In this document: piece after piece, positions 31,048 through 41,008 of the stretch
How the letters are laid out: the number at the start of each line of letters is the position of its first letter
Position numbering within the stretch: position 1 is the stretch's first letter
NCBI RefSeq assembly: GCF_002197985.1
Contig: NZ_NBYK01000001.1
Location: 317,023-381,022, forward strand
DNA length: 64,000 nt
From: Halopseudomonas aestusnigri
GTDB taxonomy: Bacteria > Pseudomonadota > Gammaproteobacteria > Pseudomonadales > Pseudomonadaceae
Direction: 5' to 3'
Translations under genes and position numbers: made by a program
The notes under the pieces: model-generated
The model's database searches: none
What the model was told of the DNA's origin: nothing
The model's input: only the letters and a program-made list of their open reading frames with translations

Positions 31048-31132
31048 CGAATGGCCGTGAGCGCATTCTCTGCCTACAGTGATTATCAGGTGGCGTCGTC
31101 AGGCGCCACTGCAATTCACGGAGGGCTCCGTC

Positions 31133-31192
31133 ATGCTGAACGAAATCTGGATGCGCTGGTGGGCCGACTATGCCGCCGCGTCGGCCTGTTAG
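31133..31192 (+). CDS. Candidate 19-residue mini-ORF between ygiQ and retS
   Basis: The ORF encodes MLNEIWMRWWADYAAASAC. Its ATG has a GGAGGG ribosome-binding site 8 nt upstream. That site sits inside the small palindrome CGGAGGGCTCCG, so it might be masked by pairing. A hairpin GTGGCG/CGCCAC lies about 30 bp further upstream. The peptide has three Trp and four Ala and is too short for domain recognition. It lies between convergent ygiQ and retS, after the ygiQ terminator, so it would need its own promoter; TACAGT near 31075 is a weak -10 candidate. It may be a chance ORF. Confidence 0.35.
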   Translation: MLNEIWMRWWADYAAASAC

Positions 31193-31203
31193 AGGTGGGA
31201 ACT

Positions 31204-33945
31204 TCAGAGCAGGGACAGGTCGCTCTCGGCTTTGAGTTCGCGCCAGTGTTGCAATTGTTCGCGTAACTGGCTCAGCTCCACCGGTTTTGCCATATGGCCG
31301 TTCATGCCGGCCTTGCGTGCCCGCTCGCGGTGCTCGGGAAGGATATGGGCGGTCAGGGCGATGATTGGAATCGGCTGGCTGCCAGTGCGTTGCTCCCACT
31401 GGCGTATGCGTTCGGCAGCGGTGAAACCATCCATTTCGGGCATTTCGCAGTCCATCAGTACCAGGTCAAAGGGCTGCTGTTGCACTGCCTCCAGCGCTCT
31501 GGCGCCGTTATCCACCGCTGTGGCAGACACCTGCAGCTTTGCCAGCATGCCGAGAATGACCTTGGTTGAAATCGCGTTATCTTCGGCGACCAGAACCCTG
31601 AAGTGGTTTTCCTCCCGGGTCGCGACCGGCTGGTCGCGGTCACTGCTGTCCTGGGCCGGGGTACGGCGCTGTGCCCACTCGTCTATCAGAGTGGTGCGCA
31701 GGGTATAGCCGGCAACCGGTTTGCTGAGAATCCGGCGAATACCGGCATTGCGGGCAATGACCCGACTGGGTACCTGATTGATTCCGGTCAGCATGATGAT
31801 GAGCAGATCGCTGTTTATAGTCGGGTCGTCCTTGATACGGGCGGCCAGTTCAACGCCGCTCATGCCGGGCATCGACTGATCGAGCAGAATGATTTCGAAC
31901 GGATTGCCCAGGTTGGCCTGGCTGCGCAGCAGGGCCAGTGCCTCGCGACCGTTGGATGCGCATTGCGCGCGCATTCCCCAGGCCGCGGTCTGCTGTTGCA
32001 GGACCTTGCGGCAGGTGGCGTTGTCGTCAACGATCAGCACATTGCGGTCAGTCAGGCTGCTGCCATCCGTGTCTGCGTCAAGCCCTGCATCGATGCTGCT
32101 TGCCGGCAGGGTAAACCAGACGGTGGTGCCCTGGTCGTTGGCATACTTGATGCCGAGTTGGCCCTTCATCATGCCGATCAACTGGCGGGTGATCACCAGT
32201 GGCAACTTGCCGTCAGTATCGGACTGATCGAGGAAGCGGGTGACCTTGAAATCGCTGTTGAGCAGACTGTTGCACGCATCTTCCGGCATGCCGGCGCCGG
32301 TGTCCTGAATTGCAAAGCGCAGCTGAGGGGCGCCATCTTTCTGTTCCATTCCGACCACCAGCAGCACCTCACCCTGTTCCGTATAGTGCAGAGCGTTGGC
32401 AAGGAGGTTCATCAGGATCTGGCGCAGGCGTGTTGGGTCGCCCTGAAGGGTGCGAGGTACCTCTGGGTGGACGAAGCCGATTAGTTCAATGCCCTGTCCT
32501 TCGGCGCGGGCGCGGTAGATATCGAGGCAATCGTTGACCAGCGCATGCAGATCGAACTGCACCCGCTCGAGGGTCAACTGACCGGACTCCAGCCGCGACA
32601 TGTCGAGAATTTCGTTGATCAGGTTGAGCAGGTCGTTGCCGGAGCCATGGATGGTCTGCACGTAATCACGCTGTTTGGCGGACAGTGCGGTATCAAGCAG
32701 CAGTTCACTCATGCCCAGAACACCGTTCATCGGCGTCCGGATTTCGTGGCTGATACGTGCCAGAAACTCGGCCTTGGCGCGTTGCTCGGCACGTGCGGTT
32801 GCGCTGTCCTGGCGGTCGCGGGCGCGGCGACTGATGATCCCCTGCAGGCGGCGATAAAGGCTCCAGCTGTAACCCACCAGCGCACTCCAGAGCAGCAGCT
32901 CGGCCAGATAGGCCTCAGGCTGTTGCTGGCCAGCCATGGCCTCCATCAGGCCGTTACCCAGGAGCAGGCAGGTTGCACTGGTGAAGGGGACGTCCAGACG
33001 TTGCTCGCGGATGCTTACCCAATACGCAAGCAACAGCAGGGCCGCAGGCAGGCCGATGTGAACGGTATGGATGAGCAGACGCGAGAGCGACGGGAACACT
33101 GCGCAGCCGGCTGTCAGCAGTGCCGTGACGACCGCCGCTGCGTAAATGGCATGACGTCGATTGCGACGGCTGTCGTTACCCAGCAGCGAGCACGTCAGCA
33201 GGGCCAGCAGCGGATAGGCGCTGAGATGCACGATTTCGCCGGGATGACCGTACAGTCGCGGCATAGCCTCGGCAATCCAGCTCAAACCACTCAGGCTGCT
33301 GATCGATATCAGCAGGCTTGCACCGCCCAGTAGCAGGTGGAACGGGTCGCGTCCCAGCACGCCGTGCAACAGACAGTGCAGCACCAGGGCCAGCATCAGA
33401 CCGACCAGAATGCCCTGGAGCGTCTGCTGCATGCTGTGGCGTGCCGAGGCTTCCTTGACGTCCAGTAGCTCGATTCGGGTGCTCAGCGGGTAATCGTTCT
33501 GCAGACGCAGAATCAGGGTGTCGCCAGCGCTGGTACTGGCATCAAGCGGGAAAGCAAAGCCATAAAATGGCAATGGCCGGGTATCGGCAGGCATCCGGCT
33601 GCCCGTGCGATAGAGGTGGCTGGCCTCGCCGTTTTGCAATCGATAGACCTCGATCAGCGCGATGCTGGGGTTTTCGAGGATCAGTAATCGGTTCTCGACG
33701 TTGTCGAGACGGACTTCGACCCACAGCGCACCCTCATTGCCGGGCAGGCTAAGAGGCGCGGAAGGTGCGGGTACGAAGCGGTTGGCGTAGCGGTTGGACA
33801 GGATGTCCTGCAGCAGCAGCTCGCCGCTGGCGTCGACATAGGTTCGATAAGCGGGCGTGCCGCTTTGTACCTTGTCGATCCAGGTAGTGAACGTGAAGGC
33901 GATACCCAGAGTCAGGGCGAGTATCAACGAGCTGATCTGCTTCAC
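31204..33945 (-). CDS. retS: Hybrid sensor kinase RetS
   Basis: RetS (913 residues) in Pseudomonas blocks GacS signalling and so favours acute over biofilm growth. In order: signal-like N-terminus, periplasmic 7TMR-DISMED2 domain (about 30-170), seven membrane helices (about 185-370), histidine kinase with [11 protein letters not shown] (His400), N-box [10 protein letters not shown] and G-box DTGAGM, then two receiver domains with phosphoacceptors Asp689 (LLDQSMPGM) and Asp832 (LMDCEMPEM). The frame runs upstream through purD, so I chose GTG at 33945, which has AGGA about 8 nt before it and gives [14 protein letters not shown]. Assignment rests on domain order and on the purD neighbour, as in P. 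aeruginosa. Confidence 0.9.
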   Translation of the reverse strand: MKQISSLILALTLGIAFTFTTWIDKVQSGTPAYRTYVDASGELLLQDILSNRYANRFVPAPSAPLSLPGNEGALWVEVRLDNVENRLLILENPSIALIEVYRLQNGEASHLYRTGSRMPADTRPLPFYGFAFPLDASTSAGDTLILRLQNDYPLSTRIELLDVKEASARHSMQQTLQGILVGLMLALVLHCLLHGVLGRDPFHLLLGGASLLISISSLSGLSWIAEAMPRLYGHPGEIVHLSAYPLLALLTCSLLGNDSRRNRRHAIYAAAVVTALLTAGCAVFPSLSRLLIHTVHIGLPAALLLLAYWVSIREQRLDVPFTSATCLLLGNGLMEAMAGQQQPEAYLAELLLWSALVGYSWSLYRRLQGIISRRARDRQDSATARAEQRAKAEFLARISHEIRTPMNGVLGMSELLLDTALSAKQRDYVQTIHGSGNDLLNLINEILDMSRLESGQLTLERVQFDLHALVNDCLDIYRARAEGQGIELIGFVHPEVPRTLQGDPTRLRQILMNLLANALHYTEQGEVLLVVGMEQKDGAPQLRFAIQDTGAGMPEDACNSLLNSDFKVTRFLDQSDTDGKLPLVITRQLIGMMKGQLGIKYANDQGTTVWFTLPASSIDAGLDADTDGSSLTDRNVLIVDDNATCRKVLQQQTAAWGMRAQCASNGREALALLRSQANLGNPFEIILLDQSMPGMSGVELAARIKDDPTINSDLLIIMLTGINQVPSRVIARNAGIRRILSKPVAGYTLRTTLIDEWAQRRTPAQDSSDRDQPVATREENHFRVLVAEDNAISTKVILGMLAKLQVSATAVDNGARALEAVQQQPFDLVLMDCEMPEMDGFTAAERIRQWEQRTGSQPIPIIALTAHILPEHRERARKAGMNGHMAKPVELSQLREQLQHWRELKAESDLSLL

Positions 33946-33996
33946 GATTGAGTCCTGTCCTTGGTTCTGGTGTCCGGTTGATACAATGCGTCGGCC

Positions 33997-34025
33997 AGTA
34001 TAGCGCAGCCATCTGCCTGCAGAAA
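33997..34025 (-). promoter_or_regulatory. Possible retS promoter
   Basis: On the minus strand TATACT (33997-34002) lies 17 bp after TTTCTG (34020-34025). The -35 is poor and overlaps the tail of the purD hairpin. A promoter here would separate retS from purD transcription. Confidence 0.35.
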
Positions 34026-34056
34026 TGCAACGGCCGGACAGTCTCCTGTCCGGCCG
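34019..34056 (-). terminator. Strong hairpin after purD
   Basis: On the minus strand CGGCCGGACAG-GAGA-CTGTCCGGCCG forms an 11-bp stem with a GNRA loop, followed by TTGCATTTCTG. It begins 9 bp after the purD stop. The tail repeats that of the rplI-dnaB hairpin exactly. Confidence 0.75.
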
Positions 34057-34064
34057 TGCCTTGT

Positions 34065-35345
34065 TCAGCTCTCCCGGGCGATGGCGCGGTAGCCGATATC
34101 GCTGCGGTAGAAGCTCCCTTTCCAGCTTATCTGTCGGGCCAGCTCGTAGGCGCCCTGCTGGGCGGCCTTGACGGTCTCGCCAAGCGCGGTGGCGCAGAGG
34201 ACCCGACCGCCGCTGGTAACGACCTGGCCATCCTTCAGCGCAGTGCCGGCATGGAACACCTTGCCATTGTCGCTGACGGCCTCGTCCAGTCCGCTGATGA
34301 CGTCGCCCTTGGCGTAGTCGGCGGGGTAGCCGCCGGCAGCCAGCACAACGCCGAGACTGCAACGCGGATCCCATTGGGCGCTGACCTGATCCAGGGTACC
34401 CGCATTGGCTGCTTCAACCAGGGTGACGAGGCTTGATTGCAGGCGCAGCATGATCGGCTGGGTTTCCGGGTCGCCAAAACGGCAGTTGAACTCGATGACC
34501 TTGGGCTTGCCGTCGGCGTCGATCATCAGACCGGCGTAGAGGAAGCCGGTATAGACGTTGCCTTCGGCAGCCATGCCGCGCACGGTCGGCCAGATGATCT
34601 GTTCCATGACCCGCTGGTGGACCTCGTTGGTCACCACCGGGGCAGGGGAGTAGGCGCCCATGCCGCCGGTATTGGGGCCGGTATCGCCGTCGCCAACGCG
34701 CTTGTGGTCCTGGCTTGTCGCCATCGGCAGCACGTGTTCGCCGTCGACCATGACGATGAAGCTGGCCTCTTCGCCGTCGAGAAACTCCTCAATGACCACG
34801 CGTGAGCCTGCTTCGCCGAAGGCGTTGCCGGCCAGCATGTCGCGCACGGCATCCTCGGCTTCCTGCAACGTCATGGCAACGATCACGCCCTTGCCAGCAG
34901 CCAGGCCATCGGCCTTGATGACGATCGGTGCGCCTTTCTCGCGCAGGTAGGCCAGCGCGGGCTCGATCTCGGTGAAGTTCTGGTACTCGGCAGTTGGAAT
35001 CTGGTGACGGGCCAAAAAGTCCTTGGTGAAGGCCTTGGAGCCTTCCAGTTGCGCAGCCCCGGCAGTCGGGCCAAAGCAGGGCAGGCCGTGCTCGCGGAAG
35101 CGGTCAACGACGCCGGCGACCAGCGGGGCCTCCGGGCCGACGATGGTCAGGCTGACGTTGTCCTTGGCAAAGGCAACCAGCTTGTCCAGTTCCAGCACGT
35201 CGATGGCGACGTTTTCGCACTTGGCCTCAATCGCGGTGCCGGCGTTACCCGGAGCGACAAATACCTTCTCGACGCGCTCGTCCTGCGCCACCTTCCACGC
35301 CAGCGCGTGCTCACGTCCGCCGCTGCCGATAATCAATATATTCAT
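34065..35345 (-). CDS. purD: Phosphoribosylamine-glycine ligase
   Basis: PurD (426 residues) joins phosphoribosylamine and glycine with ATP, the second step of purine synthesis. It begins [18 protein letters not shown]. The ATP-grasp domain includes [17 protein letters not shown] and [14 protein letters not shown], with [12 protein letters not shown] as the active-site loop. It lies downstream of purH on the same strand; the 157-bp spacer carries a large imperfect inverted repeat. retS follows after a terminator. Confidence 0.97.
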   Translation of the reverse strand: MNILIIGSGGREHALAWKVAQDERVEKVFVAPGNAGTAIEAKCENVAIDVLELDKLVAFAKDNVSLTIVGPEAPLVAGVVDRFREHGLPCFGPTAGAAQLEGSKAFTKDFLARHQIPTAEYQNFTEIEPALAYLREKGAPIVIKADGLAAGKGVIVAMTLQEAEDAVRDMLAGNAFGEAGSRVVIEEFLDGEEASFIVMVDGEHVLPMATSQDHKRVGDGDTGPNTGGMGAYSPAPVVTNEVHQRVMEQIIWPTVRGMAAEGNVYTGFLYAGLMIDADGKPKVIEFNCRFGDPETQPIMLRLQSSLVTLVEAANAGTLDQVSAQWDPRCSLGVVLAAGGYPADYAKGDVISGLDEAVSDNGKVFHAGTALKDGQVVTSGGRVLCATALGETVKAAQQGAYELARQISWKGSFYRSDIGYRAIARES

Positions 35346-35370
35346 TGTGCATTCTGCTCTGTTGAGAGGT

Positions 35371-35497
35371 CTTCAGGCTGAACGCTGAAGGCTTGAGGCT
35401 GGAAGGTCTGGTTGCGTGCTAGAGGCGGAGGTTTGTGCTCCGCTCCGGTACTGATGCGCGTGGTTGGCCTTCCAGCCTTTAGCCTCCAGCTTTCAGC
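35371..35497. repeat. Inverted heptad-repeat pair in the purH-purD spacer
   Basis: The left arm (35376-35405) and right arm (35468-35497) pair over 30 positions with about 26 Watson-Crick pairs and one G-T. Each arm is made of degenerate seven-base units, for example GCTGAAG-GCTTGAG-GCTGGAA on the left. The loop contains a second hairpin, GCGGAG-gtttgtg-CTCCGC (35425-35443). In the purH-purD transcript this would fold into a long stem with a nested one. It could modulate purD expression or be remnant repeat DNA. Confidence 0.85.
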
Positions 35498-35502
35498 GGC
35501 TA

Positions 35503-37110
35503 TTAATGCCTAAAGTGGCGCATGCCGGTGAAGACCATGGCCATGCCTGCTTCGTCGGCTGCGTCAATCACTTCCTGATCGCGCATGGAGCCGCCGGGCT
35601 GGATAACGGCGCTGATGCCCACCTTGGCGGCGTTGTCGATACCGTCGCGGAACGGGAAGAACGCATCGGATGCCATGACCGCGCCGGCGACCTGCAGGCC
35701 TGCGTGCTCGGCCTTGATGGCGGCGATGCGGGCGGAGTTGACGCGGCTCATCTGGCCGGCGCCGACACCGATGGTCTGGCGGCCTTTGGCGTAGACGATG
35801 GCATTGGATTTGACGAACTTGGCGACTTTCCAGGCGAACACCAGGTCGTGGATTTCCTGTTCGGTCGGCGCGCGTTTGGTAACCACCTTCAGGTCGTCTG
35901 CGGTGATCATGCCGATATCTCGGCTCTGCACCAGCAGGCCGCCGTTGACGCGCTTGTAGTCCCAGTCTGCCTGGCGCTCGGTGCCCCATTCGCCGCATTC
36001 CAGCAGGCGCACGTTGGCCTTGGCGGCGACCGCAGCACGGGCTTCGGCGCTGATGCGCGGGGCGATGATGACTTCAACGAACTGACGCTCAACGATGGCG
36101 GCGGCGGTGGCACCGTCCAGCTCACGGTTGAAGGCAATGATGCCGCCAAAGGCGGATTCGCTGTCGGTTGCCCAGGCCAGATCGTAGGCTTTGCGGATGC
36201 CGCCTTCGTCTTCCGGGACCACCGCCACGCCGCAGGGGTTGGCGTGCTTGACGATGACGCAGGCCGGTTTGGTGAAGCTCTTGACGCATTCCAGCGCGGC
36301 GTCGGTATCGGCCACGTTGTTGTAGGACAGTTCCTTGCCCTGCAGCTGGGTCGCGGTGGCGATGCTGGCTTCGGCTGGGGCAGCTTCCTTATAGAAGGCT
36401 GCGGCCTGGTGCGGGTTCTCGCCGTAGCGCATGTCCTGCACCTTGATGAACTGGCTGTTGAAGGTGCGCGGGAAGGTGGCGCGGTCTTCGGTGCTCAGGG
36501 TGTCGCGGGTCTGCTCAATGGTGCCGAGGTAGTTGGCGATCATGCCGTCGTAGGCAGCGGTGTGCTCAAACGCCTTCAGGGCCAGGTCAAAGCGCTGGGC
36601 GTAGGTCAGGCCGCCGCTCTTCAGGGCTTCCACGATGCTGTCGTAATCGCTGGCGTTGACGACGATGGCGACGTCCTTGTGGTTCTTCGCTGCGCTGCGA
36701 ACCATGGTCGGGCCACCAATGTCGATGTTCTCGATGGCGTCGGGCAGGGTGCAATCGGGCTTGGCGACGGTGGCGGCGAACGGATAGAGGTTTACCACTA
36801 CCATGTCGATGGGCTGAATGCCGTGTTGGGCCATGATCTCGCCATCGAGGTCGCGACGACCGAGGATACCACCGTGGATCTTCGGATGCAGGGTCTTGAC
36901 CCGGCCGTCCATCATTTCCGGAAAGCCGGTGTAGTCGGCTACTTCAACAGCCTTGATGCCCTGTTCGCACAGGAGCTTGTAGGTGCCACCGGTGGAGAGG
37001 ATTTCAACGCCCTGGGCGGTCAGCTCGCGGGCAAAGTCGACGATGCCAGTCTTGTCGGAAACGCTGATCAGTGCGCGGCGTACCGGCAGGCGGGTAGTTT
37101 GATCGGTCAT
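35503..37110 (-). CDS. purH: Bifunctional AICAR transformylase/IMP cyclohydrolase
   Basis: PurH (535 residues) performs the last two steps to IMP. The N-terminal cyclohydrolase (about 1-200) has [17 protein letters not shown] and [13 protein letters not shown]. The C-terminal transformylase contains the catalytic Lys-His pair in [11 protein letters not shown] and ends [27 protein letters not shown]. It is downstream of dusB-fis and upstream of purD on the same strand; fis-purH-purD order is common in pseudomonads. Confidence 0.97.
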   Translation of the reverse strand: MTDQTTRLPVRRALISVSDKTGIVDFARELTAQGVEILSTGGTYKLLCEQGIKAVEVADYTGFPEMMDGRVKTLHPKIHGGILGRRDLDGEIMAQHGIQPIDMVVVNLYPFAATVAKPDCTLPDAIENIDIGGPTMVRSAAKNHKDVAIVVNASDYDSIVEALKSGGLTYAQRFDLALKAFEHTAAYDGMIANYLGTIEQTRDTLSTEDRATFPRTFNSQFIKVQDMRYGENPHQAAAFYKEAAPAEASIATATQLQGKELSYNNVADTDAALECVKSFTKPACVIVKHANPCGVAVVPEDEGGIRKAYDLAWATDSESAFGGIIAFNRELDGATAAAIVERQFVEVIIAPRISAEARAAVAAKANVRLLECGEWGTERQADWDYKRVNGGLLVQSRDIGMITADDLKVVTKRAPTEQEIHDLVFAWKVAKFVKSNAIVYAKGRQTIGVGAGQMSRVNSARIAAIKAEHAGLQVAGAVMASDAFFPFRDGIDNAAKVGISAVIQPGGSMRDQEVIDAADEAGMAMVFTGMRHFRH

Positions 37111-37138
37111 CTTGGATCCAGGCTAGGTTCAAAAAATC

Positions 37139-37168
37139 AGCTTCAAGCTACAAGCCTCAAGCTTCAAG
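37139..37168. repeat. Degenerate four-copy heptad repeat between fis and purH
   Basis: AGCTTCA-AGCTACA-AGCCTCA-AGCTTCA-AG (plus strand) fits the AGCY-N3 heptad plan of the perfect arrays. Read on the minus strand it is directly followed by ATTTTTTG. It could therefore also act as a weak terminator between fis and purH. Confidence 0.8.
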
Positions 37169-37192
37169 TGGAGACGATTCTGGCTGGCAGCT

Positions 37193-37516
37193 TCAGAGCA
37201 GTCCGTACTGTTTCAGCTTCTTGCGCAGCGTTCCGCGGTTCAGGCCCAGCACTTCCGAGGCTCGCGTCTGGTTGCCCTTGACGTAATTCATCACGCTCTC
37301 AAGCAGCGGTGCTTCGACCTCGGACAGCACCATGTTGTAGACGTCGGTAACGTCCTGGCCTTCGAGATGCTGGAAATAGTTGTGCAGGGCCTCTTCGACA
37401 CTGTCGCGCAGCGTTCTCGGGGTGCGGATGTCATCAATCCCGGTTGCCGGGATGATGGATTGACTGCTGTCACTCACGGTGTGGCTTCCATCAGGTAGGG
37501 TGGTGTCGTAAATCAT
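37193..37516 (-). CDS. fis: DNA-binding protein Fis
   Basis: Fis (107 residues) is a nucleoid protein and growth-phase regulator of stable-RNA promoters. The C-terminal half is strongly conserved, with the helix-turn-helix in [20 protein letters not shown] (about 82-101), preceded by [20 protein letters not shown]. The N-terminal 35 residues are variable, as is usual. The ATG overlaps the dusB stop by four bases, giving the classic dusB-fis operon. Confidence 0.97.
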   Translation of the reverse strand: MIYDTTLPDGSHTVSDSSQSIIPATGIDDIRTPRTLRDSVEEALHNYFQHLEGQDVTDVYNMVLSEVEAPLLESVMNYVKGNQTRASEVLGLNRGTLRKKLKQYGLL

Positions 37517-38499
37517 GCTGCCAGATCTCCTTCCAGCAGCCGGGCGAAGTAATGCGCGATGGCGACGTGTTGCTGGTGCGCATCGGTAATACGGTTGAAC
37601 TCCCTGCGAAACTCGGCGGCGCCGGGCAGGGTTTGCAGATACCAGCTGACGTGCTTGCGGGCTATACGGGCGCCGTGCTCGTCGCCGTAAAAGGCATGCA
37701 GTGCGCTCAGATGGCTGGTCAGAATCTGCTGCTGCTCATCAAGTGACGCGGGCGGAAGGTATTGGCCTGTACGCAGAAAGTGGTCAATCTCGCGGAAGAT
37801 CCACGGGCGGCCCTGGGCGGCACGGCCAATCATCACGGCGTCGGCTCCAGTGTGCTGCAGGACCTGGCGGGCCTTGTCCGGGCTGGTGATATCGCCGTTG
37901 GCGAATACCGGGATACGGATACTTTGCTTGACTGCGGCAATGGTGTCGTACTCGGCGTGACCGGTGTATAGCTCGGAGCGGGTGCGGCCATGCACGGCAA
38001 GCGCCTGAATGCCACTGTCTTCGGCAATCCGGGCTACCCGCAGGGCGTTGCGATTCTCCGGATCCCAGCCGGTCCTGATTTTCAGGGTGACGGGAATATC
38101 AACGGCCTGAACCACGGCCTCGCAGATGGCTGCAACCAGCGGCTCGTCACGCAGCAGTGCGGAGCCGGCGGCCTTGTTGCAAACCTTCTTTGCCGGGCAG
38201 CCCATATTGATGTCGATAATCTGTGCGCCCAGCTCGGCGTTCATCCGCGCCGCCTGTGCCATCATCTCGGGATCGCCACCGGCAATCTGCACCGAGCGTG
38301 GTTCGGGCTCACCCTCATGCACCAGACGCAGACGTGATTTGCGGCTGTTCCACAGCCGGGTATCACTGGTCACCATTTCGGACACAACCAGCCCTGCACC
38401 CAGTCGCCGGCACAGCTGCCGGAAGGGCTGATCGGTAACGCCGGCCATCGGGGCCAGAATCACACGATTGGCGAGTTGATAGGGTCCGATACTGATCAC
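37513..38499 (-). CDS. dusB: tRNA-dihydrouridine synthase B
   Basis: DusB (328 residues) is an FMN enzyme that reduces uridine 17 of tRNA. The TIM barrel begins [27 protein letters not shown]. The catalytic cysteine region is [20 protein letters not shown], and FMN binding is in [10 protein letters not shown] and [18 protein letters not shown]. It is the first gene of dusB-fis, with a good promoter about 100 bp upstream. Confidence 0.96.
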   Translation of the reverse strand: MISIGPYQLANRVILAPMAGVTDQPFRQLCRRLGAGLVVSEMVTSDTRLWNSRKSRLRLVHEGEPEPRSVQIAGGDPEMMAQAARMNAELGAQIIDINMGCPAKKVCNKAAGSALLRDEPLVAAICEAVVQAVDIPVTLKIRTGWDPENRNALRVARIAEDSGIQALAVHGRTRSELYTGHAEYDTIAAVKQSIRIPVFANGDITSPDKARQVLQHTGADAVMIGRAAQGRPWIFREIDHFLRTGQYLPPASLDEQQQILTSHLSALHAFYGDEHGARIARKHVSWYLQTLPGAAEFRREFNRITDAHQQHVAIAHYFARLLEGDLAA

Positions 38500-38598
38500 T
38501 GCTGGTCCATCCCTGTACTGTCGGTTTTCAGTGCGGCTGGCGGGTCGCTGTATCCCGTCCGCTCTGGCTCAGGGCGAAGATGGGCGAAAAGGGCGCAC

Positions 38599-38627
38599 AT
38601 GATACCCGCAAAGCATGACCGGTTAAA
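38599..38627 (-). promoter_or_regulatory. Sigma70 promoter of dusB-fis
   Basis: On the minus strand TTTAAC (38622-38627) and TATCAT (38599-38604) lie 17 bp apart, with a GC-rich discriminator GTGCGCCC. This is the type of stringently controlled promoter known for fis operons. The rest of the 221-bp gap to the next gene contains no other recognisable gene. Confidence 0.65.
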
Positions 38628-38720
38628 GACTGTTCTGGGTGTTTTTTGTACAGCTGACCAGCGAGTTTAGGCCAATTGGCGGCACCGCGCGACAGCCAGC
38701 GGTGCGCGCCGACGAAAGGC

Positions 38721-39932
38721 TCAGGGCGTGACGAAGTCCAACTGGTAGCTGGTTGCCTGCTGGCTAGGGGCGACCATGCTCAAGGCGATATGTATCGGCG
38801 TCTGCGACGGCATCAGGGTGCGCCCCGCCAGCTCGCCGGCCAGGTACTCGGTAGGACGAAAGTCGCGGGTCGTTGTGACGCGGCCGCGGCTATCGCTGAA
38901 TGCCATGCGGATGACCGGGAATGGCTGGTCGAAATCGGCCCGGTTGTAGATGATGAGATTGATGTCCAGCGTGTTTGGAAACTCCGGGTGCGGGCGGACC
39001 AGCAGGTTGCTGCTGCGAATCTGGCTGATGTCGACGCGCGCAGGCAGGCGGCAGCCGGCAATCAGGCAGATATTCTCCAGTGCGGGACGCAGTTGCGCAT
39101 TGCGTGCCCACGCATCGAGGTTGTACAGCGCAGCCTGGGTGACCAGAGCCGCTATTGCGAGCAGACACAGGATGCCCCACAGCCAGTTGTGGCGTGCGCG
39201 ACGTCGGCTAAGTGGTGCTTCGAACGGCAAGGGCTCATCTTCCAGCTCCGGCAGATGCAGCAGATCGCCAAAGGCCGGCTCTCTCTCTGCCGGTACGCTG
39301 TCCGTCTCCGTATCGGGCACCACTGAGAACGCGGGCTCCCTGCGATCACGGCGTGTCGGCTCGTCGGTGTCGTCCGGTTGCGACACGATGCGGTCGTCGG
39401 GCATGAGGGGTGTGAACGGCACCGCCTGTGCCGGCGCTGAGGCGGTATCGTCGGCGGTCGAGCGACTGGCGCTTAACGGGCCGATATCACGCGCCGGTGG
39501 CGTCGCCAGAAAGGATTCGTCGAGATCCGGCTCATCTTCAATCAGTGCGTCAAGGCTGGCTCCGATCCTGGCGTCGGTTGCACCGAGGGCCGGCGTCACG
39601 TCATCTGCAGGGTCGACGTCGTCGGTTGCCGGAGGTGGGTTGCCCGCTGCAGATGGATTGATCTCGTCGAGAATGGACTCGTCTAGACCCAGGGCTTCCA
39701 GATCCAGGTCGTCCAGTTCCAGGTCGTCATGGATCAGAAATTCCTCCCGATGGGAGCTCGCGGGCCGTTCGGGCGCTGCCGGCAGGTCTGCCATCGGGCT
39801 CTGAGGCAAGGCGTTGAACACCTTGAGGCAGGCGCCGCAACGGACATGCCCTGCGGCGGCATGCAGTTGCTCATGAGTCAGACGAAAGTGCGTCTTGCAG
39901 AAGGGGCACTGGGTGACCTGCAGTTCACTCAT
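38721..39932 (-). CDS. MJ0042 zinc-ribbon and DUF3426 protein
   Basis: This 403-residue protein opens with a zinc ribbon of the MJ0042 type (TQCPFCKTHFRL ... HVRCGACLKVFNA, two CxxC pairs). An acidic low-complexity region (about 60-230, rich in Asp, Pro and Ala) follows, then one membrane helix (LWGILCLLAIAALVTQAALY, about 250-270). The C-terminal DUF3426 domain would lie in the periplasm. Function is unknown. It is located between dusB and prmA, as in other pseudomonads. Confidence 0.85.
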   Translation of the reverse strand: MSELQVTQCPFCKTHFRLTHEQLHAAAGHVRCGACLKVFNALPQSPMADLPAAPERPASSHREEFLIHDDLELDDLDLEALGLDESILDEINPSAAGNPPPATDDVDPADDVTPALGATDARIGASLDALIEDEPDLDESFLATPPARDIGPLSASRSTADDTASAPAQAVPFTPLMPDDRIVSQPDDTDEPTRRDRREPAFSVVPDTETDSVPAEREPAFGDLLHLPELEDEPLPFEAPLSRRRARHNWLWGILCLLAIAALVTQAALYNLDAWARNAQLRPALENICLIAGCRLPARVDISQIRSSNLLVRPHPEFPNTLDINLIIYNRADFDQPFPVIRMAFSDSRGRVTTTRDFRPTEYLAGELAGRTLMPSQTPIHIALSMVAPSQQATSYQLDFVTP

Positions 39933-40003
39933 GGATGGCCGGCTGTCCTGTTGCGGAGGTTTGCTGTTCGAGTCGGTATTCTGCCCGGATCAGGGGCGGG
40001 CTG

Positions 40004-40882
40004 TCACCGGCGACGGCCGCTGACCCGAATCCAGCCTTCCTGGTTGGCGACCGGGTCCAGCTCGAAGTCGTCGCGGTAAGCCTGCAGAATCTCGTCGATC
40101 TGTTCCGCGAGGATACCGGACAGGGCCAGCAGGCCCCCGGGTTTTACCAGGCTGGCCAGACGCGGCGCCAGGCTGACCAGCGGGCCGGCGAGGATATTGG
40201 CCACCAGCACATCAGCCGGTGTATCCGGCATCTGCTCGGGCAGATAGAGATCAAAGCGGTCATCGGCAATCTGGTTGCGCTGGGCGTTGTCGCGCGAGGC
40301 CTCGAGTGCCTGAATGTCGATATCGGTACCGACGGCGTGCTCTGCGCCGAGCAACAGGCCGGCGATGGCCAGGATACCTGAGCCGCAGCCGAAGTCGATC
40401 AGCGTCTTGCCTTGCAGCTGCTGAGCGTCCAGCCATTGCAGGCACAGTGATGTCGTCGGGTGGGTACCGGTACCGAACGCCAGACCGGGGTCCAGCAACA
40501 GGTTGACCGCGTCGGGCTCTGGCGCTGCATGCCAGCTGGGGACGATCCACAGACGCTCACCGAAACGCATGGGGTGGAAATTGTCCATCCAGCTGCGCTC
40601 CCAGTCCTGATCCTCGATTTTTTCCAGCTCGTGCGGCGGCAGCTCGGCCTGCCACAGCAGGCGCAGATGCTGCAGCAGTGCTTCCGGGTCGGTGTCTGCT
40701 TCGAACAGCGCGAGCAGGTGGGTGTTTGACCACAGCGGGGTGGTGCCCAGGTCCGGCTCGAAGATGGGCTGGTCTTCGGCATCCATAAAGGTGACCGACA
40801 CAGCGCCGAGTTCCAGTAGCTGATCTTCCAGCGTGGGGGCCTGTTCGGGGGTGATGGCAAGACGCAGTTGCAGCCAGGACAT
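40004..40882 (-). CDS. prmA: Ribosomal protein L11 methyltransferase
   Basis: PrmA (292 residues) trimethylates ribosomal protein L11. The N-terminal L11-binding domain (about 1-60) is followed by a SAM methyltransferase fold with [27 protein letters not shown] and [10 protein letters not shown]. The frame extends upstream, but MSWLQLRL at 40882 has an AGGAG site and is the family start. A degenerate heptad repeat lies just upstream. Confidence 0.95.
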   Translation of the reverse strand: MSWLQLRLAITPEQAPTLEDQLLELGAVSVTFMDAEDQPIFEPDLGTTPLWSNTHLLALFEADTDPEALLQHLRLLWQAELPPHELEKIEDQDWERSWMDNFHPMRFGERLWIVPSWHAAPEPDAVNLLLDPGLAFGTGTHPTTSLCLQWLDAQQLQGKTLIDFGCGSGILAIAGLLLGAEHAVGTDIDIQALEASRDNAQRNQIADDRFDLYLPEQMPDTPADVLVANILAGPLVSLAPRLASLVKPGGLLALSGILAEQIDEILQAYRDDFELDPVANQEGWIRVSGRRR

Positions 40883-40899
40883 GGGGGCTCCTTTGGAGC

Positions 40900-41008
40900 A
40901 GCTGTAAGCGGCAAGCTTCAAGCTGCAAGATCAGCAGAAAAAGAAGGGGAGCGATAATTCGCTCCCCCGAATGGTGCAGATAATACGCTGTGAGCCTGCA
41001 GCTTGCAG
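40900..41008. repeat. Heptad repeats flanking the accC terminator
   Basis: AGCTGTA-AGCGGCA-AGCTTCA-AGCTGCA (40900-40927) is a four-copy AGCN-N2A heptad run. AGCCTGC-AGCTTGC-AG (40993-41008) is a two-copy run. CAAGCTGCA (40919-40927) and TGCAGCTTG (40997-41005) are perfect inverted copies, so the two runs can pair and enclose the accC terminator hairpin. The layout parallels the purH-purD spacer. Confidence 0.75.
40937..40967 (-). terminator. Intrinsic terminator after accC
   Basis: GGGGAGCGA and TCGCTCCCC form a nine-base-pair stem with a four-base loop. On the minus strand it is followed by TTCTTTTTCTG. It is placed to end the aroQ-accB-accC transcript. Confidence 0.85.

Noticed and set aside
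33946-34374. 143-residue N-terminal extension of RetS
   Set aside because: The segment is antisense-phase shadow of purD and the purD terminator, with no signal peptide; GTG at 33945 gives the normal start.
35464-37281. A 605-residue open frame antisense to purH
   Set aside because: It covers a fully convincing purH and also runs through heptad repeats; composition (Gly/Val/Asp/Ala-rich) is that of a reverse-strand shadow.
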